DNA of 64,000 nucleotides from Hawksworthiomyces lignivorus (lineage: Eukaryota; Ascomycota; Sordariomycetes; Ophiostomatales; Ophiostomataceae). The notes beneath the pieces were generated by a model. The model had not been told where the DNA came from. It did no database searches and worked only from the letters and a program-made list of their open reading frames with translations. The position numbers and the translations under genes were made by a program. This document shows positions 57,497 to 64,000 of the stretch, piece by piece. Where the stretch lies: assembly GCA_002917075.1 (NCBI GenBank), contig NTMA01000045.1, forward strand, positions 233,028-297,027. The letters run 5' to 3'. Position 1 is the stretch's first letter. Each line of letters begins with the position of its first letter.

Positions 57497-58486
57497 CGCG
57501 AGTCGTATGCTCTGCTGCAACGTTATGCTTTTCCGTAAACACATCATGTTCTCTGAACATTGTTTTTTTTTGGCCTTTTTTTTTTTGGTCTAGATCATTG
57601 ACTACTTTGCAAGAGCAAGAAATCAGGGCATCAAAACTTTGAGCTCTATTCCAGCATCTTGACAGCATATCAAGACGACGACAGTGACGAGGGACTGAAG
57701 GAGGGGCTATTTTTTTTTTTTTTTTAGTTAATTTTTGTTTGGAGTTGGACAGCGGGCATTACCCTTTTGAGTTTTTTTTAGAAGAGATTCTCCTTTTTCT
57801 TTGTCGAGGAGAGGAATTTTAGTCATCAGTCATCTCTACCTCTTGCTCTTTGTATTATTGGGCGCGGCGTCGGAAACCTTTTGATGCATTTGTTTCTGTA
57901 CAAAAAAGAAAGACAAAAAGGGGACCGGGGAAGGGGCGCAAAACCCACTGCAGAGAGGAAAAGTGAAGAAGGGAGAGACCGGAATTGGGACAGCTAATGA
58001 GGATATTCCGAGAACAGAATCTAAAACATTGCTTTAGTCTTTTTCAAAGGAAGTAGGTGGGATCATAATTTGGAAATATGATAATACTTTGTCATAGCCT
58101 GTGCAGCAGACGTTGATCGAAGACACGTATTGGCGACTTGCCAAAAAGAATAATAAAAGGCACGCGCCAAACCTTTAGCCTACGCACACCAAAACTTTGT
58201 TCTTCTTTCACATTAAATATACTGTATCATTAAAATGTCTTAAAAAAATAGCTGTCATTTCATGTCGTTTTCCCCTATTGTATTTTTAGACATATGGGTT
58301 ATTGGATTGGATACGGTGCGAGATCTCATGTTAAGAGCTAGCAAATCTCCCACACCCAACACCAAGCACAGCAGGTAACCATCTCGGTCTATATATTTGG
58401 CCGGTTCTTCGGGCCTCGTAGGACATCTAGGGAATACAATCGTAGTCGTGTATTTAGCGAACCTTGTCCTATAAACTCGCGCCAAA
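57497..58486. other. Convergent 3' interval
   Basis: A spacer of about 1 kb between the RhoGEF gene (+) and the mitochondrial-type protein (-). It contains T-rich runs at 57558-57590 and 57709-57726 and is AT-rich throughout. No gene is seen. Confidence 0.4.
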
Positions 58487-60841
58487 CTACAAGCGTCCAT
58501 TGTCCTTGAAGGTCAGAATGTCATCCTCGAATTCCTTCAACAGTGCCAACTCCTTCTTCTCCTTTTCTTCCATACAGCGCACGGCCATCTGACGCCACCT
58601 TTCGAGCGCATGCCCGCTCGAGGCGGCGGTGGCCTCGCTGTACTCTCGTTCGACGATCTTCAGGAACCAGCGCAGGCGGCTTGTTCGACCGGGTTGGGCA
58701 TCGGCCAGGTCGCGAGTGACCAGATGAAACAGGGCACGCAAAACGGTGGGAGACGGAGGGGTGCGCGATGGCATCGGTGAAGACAACGAGGGCAAAATCG
58801 CGCCGTTAGAAATGCGGTCCGGCTGTTGTCCCTGCGGCTTGTGGCCCACGAGGAAGGCTCTGCACTGCTCGACGCCGCGCAGAGCGCGACGGGGCACCAT
58901 GTTCGGTGCCAAGGCGAAGTGAACGGCTAGCTTCTCAACCAACGCTATCGTGGGCGCACCGAGGCCCTTGCCCTCCTCTGTTCTGATGGGCTTCCTCTTT
59001 GGCAGGTCGAGAGCGAAGCTCACCTGTCCTGGTGTCAGAGCGCCTTTGTCGAGCGCCTCGCCGAGCCGCTCGGCGAACTTGTCCCAGAAGCCGACGCTCC
59101 AGAGAGGCCACGATGGCCGCTGCTTCTGCACTTTGTTGACGTAGAGCTCATGCAGCCGCAGGGCCGCCTGCAGATCGTCAGACGCCCAGGCCAGGGCCTC
59201 GAAGAAAGCTGCGGGAGGGGTAAAAATGGCAGTGGTGCGGGCTGCAGTGTCGTCGCACTCCAAGAGGGCCTCTACCGAAGACACTAGCTCTTTCTCGCGA
59301 CCCAGCAAGCGTAGACATTTCCAGAGGCTCATGTACACGGCCACAAGATGCGAACGGCTATGTTTGGAGCGAAAGACGGCCAGCGCCAGGGAGGCCAGAG
59401 CAGCGTTGTCACCAGCAGCGAGCTCCAGCCGCTGCCGAAATGAGTGCTGCACTGATTGTGCAACATAACCCCGGCTGGTCCACTGCGCGAGAAGCAGCTC
59501 ACACAGCACATTCGTGCTGTTGACATTGCCATTTGCTTGCCGCCTACTCTCCAGCGGCTTGAGCAGTGGCAGCTGCACCATGGCTTGATAAAGGCTGTCC
59601 TGTCTCACTTGTGGCATGTGAGCCAACGTGAGCAGCCAAGCAAAAGCAGCATTTGTTGCGCAGAAAGGTTCGCTCCCACTGCTGTGGCTGCTGCTCTTCT
59701 CGTAATGGCGCTGTAGCAAGCTGGTCGTCGTCTCAATAAAACTGCTGTGCTGCCCGAGATCCAAGTCTCGCAGCATTTTTGCGATATTGCCGCTCTGTGC
59801 CTCGGCATCATGGGAAAACACTGTTTCGAGAATAGGCGGCACGATATCCGCGATCTGGTTGATAAACTGTGGCGGCGTCGCCATCAAGGTCTCTGTTGCG
59901 ATGCGGACCAATTGTCCACTTGGGCCCAGTCGGGAGATGCTGGCGAGTAGATGGCGCCAAAGCTGTGCACTGAAGTCACTCGCCTCCAACAGACGACAGG
60001 ATGCAATGCCTCCCAGCACGGCAGAGTAGAGCGGCTGGGCACAGCTTTCGATACGGGACGTGGTGTGGCTTGACCCCGGTGCCGAATTCTGGAGCCGCAG
60101 GGCGTCCCATAGAAGATCGAAGGCTTCCCGCGTCTCCTCTTCCGTGAGCGCCGCTAAACGCAGCTCCGCCTCGAAGTCACGACAGAGATCGTTAAATTGG
60201 GCCGCAAACTCTCCCTCCGGTACAGTTTGAGCAGACGCCAGGGTCTCGCTCCAAGCATCAAGTTTGTCGAAAAAGGGGAGAGATGTTGCACTCCGTGTAG
60301 ACTCGTCGGCAGATTCCACGGGCTGAGGCGCCGTTGCTGCCGCTTCTCCTAGCTCGGCCAGCCAGTTGCGTACGCCACTGCCAAGGGACGGAAAGAGCGA
60401 CGATGGTGACCAGGAAGCTACGTCGTCTTCTCGGCTGCCTTCTCTGCTGTCGACCTGTGCTCCAGCAAGAGACGGAATCTCTCGCGGCGGTGACCATTGC
60501 CACTGCCGCAAGTCTGGCGCATTGGGCAGGGCCCACGCTGGCAAGGAGGGATACTGCATGGACAGCTGCTGCATGCTGAGTTGCTCGGTCATCTGCCGCT
60601 TTCCCAGACGGCGCCGCGACTCGAGGGGTCCGGGCACATTGCTGGCAAAGCGCCTGGTGCCATTTGGAGAGAAGGACGAAGATGAGCATGCACAGCGGCA
60701 GTAGCGTGCAAAGGCACTGGCGAGAAGAGTGTCGGTGATCCATACGCCATCGGTGGGCGTGGCCGCGCTGGATGTCGAAGATGAATGGATTATATGCGTC
60801 CGCACGGCACGGCAGCATTGGGAAGCTGGCCGGGGCGCCAT
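58487..60841 (-). CDS. Probable mitochondrial protein of unknown function
   Basis: One exon, 784 aa, starting at the first in-frame ATG (60841). The open frame extends further upstream, but only through non-ATG codons. The N-terminus has the features of a mitochondrial presequence: Arg/Ser-rich, few acids, and a likely processing site at RRFASN. The following NVPGPLESRRRLGKRQMTE looks like the conserved beginning of the mature protein. The rest is helical, with leucine-rich segments that may form helical repeats. No PPR consensus or catalytic motif was recognised. The C-terminus is charged (EEKEKKELALLKEFEDD). I recall similar architecture in uncharacterised conserved fungal proteins, and could not verify it. 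A role in mitochondrial gene expression is possible but not shown. Confidence 0.75.
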   Translation of the reverse strand: MAPRPASQCCRAVRTHIIHSSSTSSAATPTDGVWITDTLLASAFARYCRCACSSSSFSPNGTRRFASNVPGPLESRRRLGKRQMTEQLSMQQLSMQYPSLPAWALPNAPDLRQWQWSPPREIPSLAGAQVDSREGSREDDVASWSPSSLFPSLGSGVRNWLAELGEAAATAPQPVESADESTRSATSLPFFDKLDAWSETLASAQTVPEGEFAAQFNDLCRDFEAELRLAALTEEETREAFDLLWDALRLQNSAPGSSHTTSRIESCAQPLYSAVLGGIASCRLLEASDFSAQLWRHLLASISRLGPSGQLVRIATETLMATPPQFINQIADIVPPILETVFSHDAEAQSGNIAKMLRDLDLGQHSSFIETTTSLLQRHYEKSSSHSSGSEPFCATNAAFAWLLTLAHMPQVRQDSLYQAMVQLPLLKPLESRRQANGNVNSTNVLCELLLAQWTSRGYVAQSVQHSFRQRLELAAGDNAALASLALAVFRSKHSRSHLVAVYMSLWKCLRLLGREKELVSSVEALLECDDTAARTTAIFTPPAAFFEALAWASDDLQAALRLHELYVNKVQKQRPSWPLWSVGFWDKFAERLGEALDKGALTPGQVSFALDLPKRKPIRTEEGKGLGAPTIALVEKLAVHFALAPNMVPRRALRGVEQCRAFLVGHKPQGQQPDRISNGAILPSLSSPMPSRTPPSPTVLRALFHLVTRDLADAQPGRTSRLRWFLKIVEREYSEATAASSGHALERWRQMAVRCMEEKEKKELALLKEFEDDILTFKDNGRL

Positions 60842-61595
60842 TGGATGGGAGCAAAGCCTCCCGGAGGGGGGCGGAGAAGTCGGGTTGGCGTTGAGGGTTG
60901 GTCCGAATGCTGCTTCTTCCCGTCCAGTTTCAAGACAACAGCATCGTGCCAATTAGTGCAATCAATTAAGGAAAAGAGGCACCAATTTTCAAGTGCGCAG
61001 TTCCTTTCAACCTAAGGTCGTGTGAGTGTGTGCGTCGTTCTGCGTCTGAAGCGAGCGATGTCGTGTGAGCATCGCCTTGTGTCGAGGTAACCCAAACAGA
61101 TGGGAGAGGAAGCTTCAAATTGAGGAGTTCACGTTTTCTGTGTGTACGGAGTAGTGGAGGTTGTATTTAGGCCAATTAGAAGTCGTAGAATTACCAGACG
61201 CAGAACCAATCAGAATTAGGCAAGCCACGTCGACTGTGGCTGCCAAAACGGGTTTATCTTATCTAATCGACTTTATCCTCTTTGGGAAACTGCAAATGAC
61301 GAACTATGTACAGTACTGCCGATATTGGTGCGCAAACCGTTCCTGAGATGCCGACCAATAATTGGTGGGGCAGAGAGAGCATTAACAGCTGGCGAGCAGC
61401 TTTTCACTTCCGCGTGCATGTGCTCGGCTTCAAAGTGTCTGAGGTATACAGCAGTCCCTGCAAATGCGAAACTCGACACATCTCCGCGACGACGACGAAG
61501 AAGAAGACAATAAGTACGCAGTCGATCTCGCCAATTCGAGTCTTCGCATTTCTCTCTCTCTGTCTTCCCCCACATCCACCACCACAACCGCCACC
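60842..61595. other. Divergent promoter region
   Basis: 754 nt between the mitochondrial-type protein (-) and uroporphyrinogen decarboxylase (+). The last 60 nt before the decarboxylase start are CT/CA-rich. The first 110 nt are still open in the frame of the minus-strand gene but lack an ATG. No defined element is seen. Confidence 0.4.
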
Positions 61596-62992
61596 ATGGG
61601 ACACGACTTTGCGCCATTGAAGAATGATCTGATCATAAGAGCGGCCTTGGGTATGTTCACAACATTTTCATGCAAATTTTGAAATTAAGACGACCGATTA
61701 CACAGTTTTTTTGGTTCGATTGCTGATATCCGTGGGCCTGCAGGCCAGAAGGTGGAACGGCCACCCATCTGGGTGATGCGGCAAGGTAAAGAGAATGACG
61801 CTGTCTCATGTGAACCCGGCAGTCGAGATTGGTGAAAGTCTCTGTTGTGAGAGACAAAACATGATATACAAATTATGATACTTACTTTTTGGCCGTCCCT
61901 GTCTCTCTTCTCAGCCGGCCGCTATCTCCCCGAGTACCATGAGGCCAAGGGCACCCGCGACTTCTTCGAGTGCTGCCGCGACCCGGAGGTGGCGTCGACG
62001 CTGACGCTGCAGCCCGTCAACCGCTTCGACGGCCTGATCGACGCGGCCATCATCTTCTCGGACATCCTGGTCATCCCGCAGGCCCTGGGCATGGTCGTCG
62101 AGATGGTCGACAAGAAGGGCCCGCACTTCCCGGAGCCGCTGGTGTCGCCCGACGACGGCCAGTACGAAAAGGTCCTGGCCAAGGACACGGCGGCCGCCGT
62201 CGAGGAGCTCGAGTACGTGTACCGGGCCATCACGGTGACGCGCACCAAGCTGGCGGGCCGCGTGCCGCTGATCGGCTTCTGCGGCGCGCCCTGGACGCTG
62301 CTGTGCTACATGGTCGAGGGCGGCGGCACCAAGCTGTTCATCCAGAGCAAGACCTGGCTGTACCGCTACCCGGACGCCACCAAGGCGCTGCTGCACAAGA
62401 TCGCCGAGGTCTGCGTCGAGTACCTGGCCCGCCAGGTCCAGGCCGGCGCCCAGCTGATCCAGGTCTTCGACTCGTGGGCCGGCGAGCTGTCGCCCGCCAC
62501 CTTCCGCGAGTTCGCCCAGCCCAGCCTGGCCTACATCGCCGCCAACCTGCCCAAGCGCCTGGCCGAGCTCGGCCTCGAGCGCGTGCCCATGATCCTCTTC
62601 CCCAAGGGCGCCTGGTACGCGCTGGACGCGTGCTGCTCGCCCGCCCTCGGCGGCTACGACGTCGTCGGCCTCGACTGGCAGCACGACCCCGCCGAGGCCG
62701 TCAAGACCCGCGGCGACCGCAAGGTCGTCCTGCAGGGCAACGCCGACCCGGGCGTGCTCTACGGCACAAACGAGGCCATCTCCCAGACCGTCAAGGAGAT
62801 GGTCGAGGGCTTCGGCTGGGCCGAGCGGCGGCAGGGCTGGATTGTGAACTTGGGACACGGTACGTTTCAGTCTAAGTCTTTTTTTTTTCTTTCTAATTCT
62901 TATACTAACGCCGTTCAGGCATCACTCCCCTTGTCAAGCCCGACACTCTTAAGTTCTTCTTCGAAGAGGTTCACCGGCAAACCAAGGCATAG
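61596..62992 (+). CDS. hemE: Uroporphyrinogen decarboxylase
   Basis: Exons 61596..61650, 61744..61785, 61915..62859 and 62919..62992 encode 371 aa. All joints restore family text: [28 protein letters not shown] across introns 1 and 2, and NLGHGITPLVKPDTLKFF across intron 3. Active-site elements are visible: [11 protein letters not shown] (substrate carboxylate arginines), FSDILVIPQALGM with the essential Asp, IGFCGAPWTLLCYMVEG and FDSWAGELSP. The enzyme removes four acetate carboxyls from uroporphyrinogen III to give coproporphyrinogen III in cytosolic heme synthesis (HEM12 in yeast). Length and order are standard. Exon 2 is a 42-nt mini-exon. The short introns have CT-rich 3' ends. Confidence 0.97.
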
Positions 62993-63126
62993 AGATAAAT
63001 ATATATATATATTGGATACAATGGTGGGAGTTCTATAGGATGTCTGTCTAAAAAGTGTATTTATGTGTGTGTCTCTCCTCTAGAAAAATAAATAGGAAAA
63101 GAAACAGGATCCTGCCTCAAAGCTGT

Positions 63127-64000
63127 TCATTCATCGTCGTCGCCCATGCTGTCGTATTTCACAACGATCCTGCGTCTGTTAGCGAGCTTATACTGGGAAA
63201 ATAAGATCCGGCAAGGGCAGGACGCCTGCTGTTCGATAGAAGGAAACGGAAAAGGGACAGATTTGCTTACCATGCCGATGACCACGTGCGCTTCCCCCCG
63301 AGCCTCCGGCACACGCCCTGGCTCTGCCGGTTCAGGGCGCTCACGTCGGCGGCGAACCATCCGTCGCCGACGTCGCCGCCGCCACCGCCGCCACCGCCGC
63401 CGTCTCCGGCAAACGTGCTGTCGTGGCCGCGCAGCAGCCGCGCGGCCAGCGTCTTGGCCACGCCGCGGCCGCGGTACGCCGGCTCGCAGTGCAGCGTCCA
63501 GAGCGAGCCGTCGACGCCCAGGAACGCCCAGGCCTGCAGGGCGCCGGCGGCGTCGCGCAGCGCCACGCTCGGCACGAGCAGCAGCGTGGCCTCCATGCGC
63601 GGGATGCCCGTGCGCGAGATGACCAGCGGGAGGTCCGCCTCGCGCACGCGGTCCCAGACGAGGGTGGCCGTGGTGGCGGCCGTGGTGGTGGCCGCGGCGG
63701 CTCTCGGCTCTTCTCGTTCTGGCGCTGACACGAGCGCCGGCACCGTCAGCGTCGCGTCCACCGCCTGGGACAGGAGAGGCACGTCCTCGACGCGGAACAG
63801 CCACTTGTCGTAGGCGTCGTGGTAGGTCAGGACGACGCCATCCCCCGCGTCCGGGTGCTGCAGCACGTGCCGCAGCCCGTCGTGGATGCTGACCTTGACC
63901 TGCACCGCAAACTGCTCCGGCGTCACCCGGCTCGCAAACCGCGCTGGCAGCGGCCGGTGCGCCAGCTCTGGGGCCTGCGCGCGCGCGAGGGCCCGCGCCC
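63127..64000 (-). CDS. GNAT-family (FR47-like) N-acetyltransferase, 5' end cut by window
   Basis: Exons 63169..63127 and 64000..63271 (minus); the frame is open to the window edge, so the N-terminus lies outside. The visible 257 residues include HDGLRHVLQHPDAGDG and a GNAT core with the acetyl-CoA loop EPAYRGRGVAKTLAARLL (the family's Q/RxxGxG/A motif) and an end GVCRRLGGKRTW. The last intron was placed with acceptor GACGCAG, giving SSAW joined to IVVKYDSMGDDDE and the stop. Reading through the donor would stop at once. A poly-Gly run (about 10 residues) before the last strand is unusual. The substrate cannot be predicted. Confidence 0.8.
   Translation of the reverse strand, partial: GAGPRARAGPRAGAPAAASAVCEPGDAGAVCGAGQGQHPRRAAARAAAPGRGGWRRPDLPRRLRQVAVPRRGRASPVPGGGRDADGAGARVSARTRRAESRRGHHHGRHHGHPRLGPRARGGPPAGHLAHGHPAHGGHAAARAERGAARRRRRPAGLGVPGRRRLALDAALRAGVPRPRRGQDAGRAAAARPRQHVCRRRRRWRRWRRRRRRRMVRRRRERPEPAEPGRVPEARGEAHVVIGMVSKSVPFPFPSIEQQASCPCRILFSQYKLANRRRIVVKYDSMGDDDE

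Noticed and set aside
60842..60952. Longer N-terminus for the mitochondrial-type protein starting near 60952
   Set aside because: That start is a TTG codon. The first in-frame ATG is at 60841, and it also gives a presequence-like N-terminus.
4716..62992. Functional link between the TspO-like protein and uroporphyrinogen decarboxylase (both tetrapyrrole-related)
   Set aside because: They lie 56 kb apart with many unrelated genes between, so linkage carries no information.

Overview
The window is nuclear DNA of a filamentous ascomycete (Pezizomycotina), most likely a Sordariomycete. The evidence is short spliceosomal introns of about 50-140 nt with GTAnGT donors, strong G/C preference at third codon positions, a heterokaryon-incompatibility (HET) domain gene, a PalF ambient-pH arrestin and a fungal-type telomerase. 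No bacterial operons, CRISPR arrays, rRNA, tRNA or intact transposons were seen. The organism cannot be named from the sequence alone.

Layout. 0.3-5.5 kb: mitochondrial ornithine carrier (+), HET-domain protein (-), TspO-like membrane protein (-). 5.5-10.5 kb: SF3b subunit p14 (-) inside long intergenic stretches. 10.5-17 kb: a cysteine-rich nuclear-type protein (+), proteasome ATPase Rpt1 (-) and chaperonin subunit CCT4 (+). 17-26 kb: Ars2/SERRATE (-) and a YPL162C/TMEM110-like membrane protein (+), separated by 2.9 kb with pyrimidine-rich leaders for both genes. 26-35 kb: PalF/Rim8 arrestin (-) and Cdc6 (-). 36-46 kb: molybdenum cofactor sulfurase (+), a wax-synthase-domain membrane acyltransferase (+) and telomerase reverse transcriptase (-, reconstructed here in 11 exons). 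46-50 kb: a 4.3 kb gene-free divergent interval ending in a 47-nt poly-C run. 50-64 kb: a giant DH-BAR-SH3 Rho/Cdc42 exchange factor (+), a probable mitochondrial protein of unknown function (-), uroporphyrinogen decarboxylase (+) and a GNAT acetyltransferase cut by the window edge (-).

Most genes are conserved single-copy housekeeping functions in splicing and RNA processing, proteolysis, folding, replication, telomere maintenance and heme or molybdenum cofactor metabolism. They are not a functional cluster. The accessory-looking member is the AT-richer, intronless HET gene.

The observations most worth a second look are: five PSAP late-domain motifs in the PalF tail; coding-like, same-frame sequence beyond the stop codons of Ars2 and p14; a 65-residue low-complexity insert in CCT4; an Rpt1 first coding exon made only of the ATG; a stop-free 60-nt intron in the RNA-binding part of TERT; and ACGCG and GCCAAG elements upstream of Cdc6 and PalF. 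Exon boundaries were derived by hand from splice signals, reading phase and family similarity, and no alignment was run.
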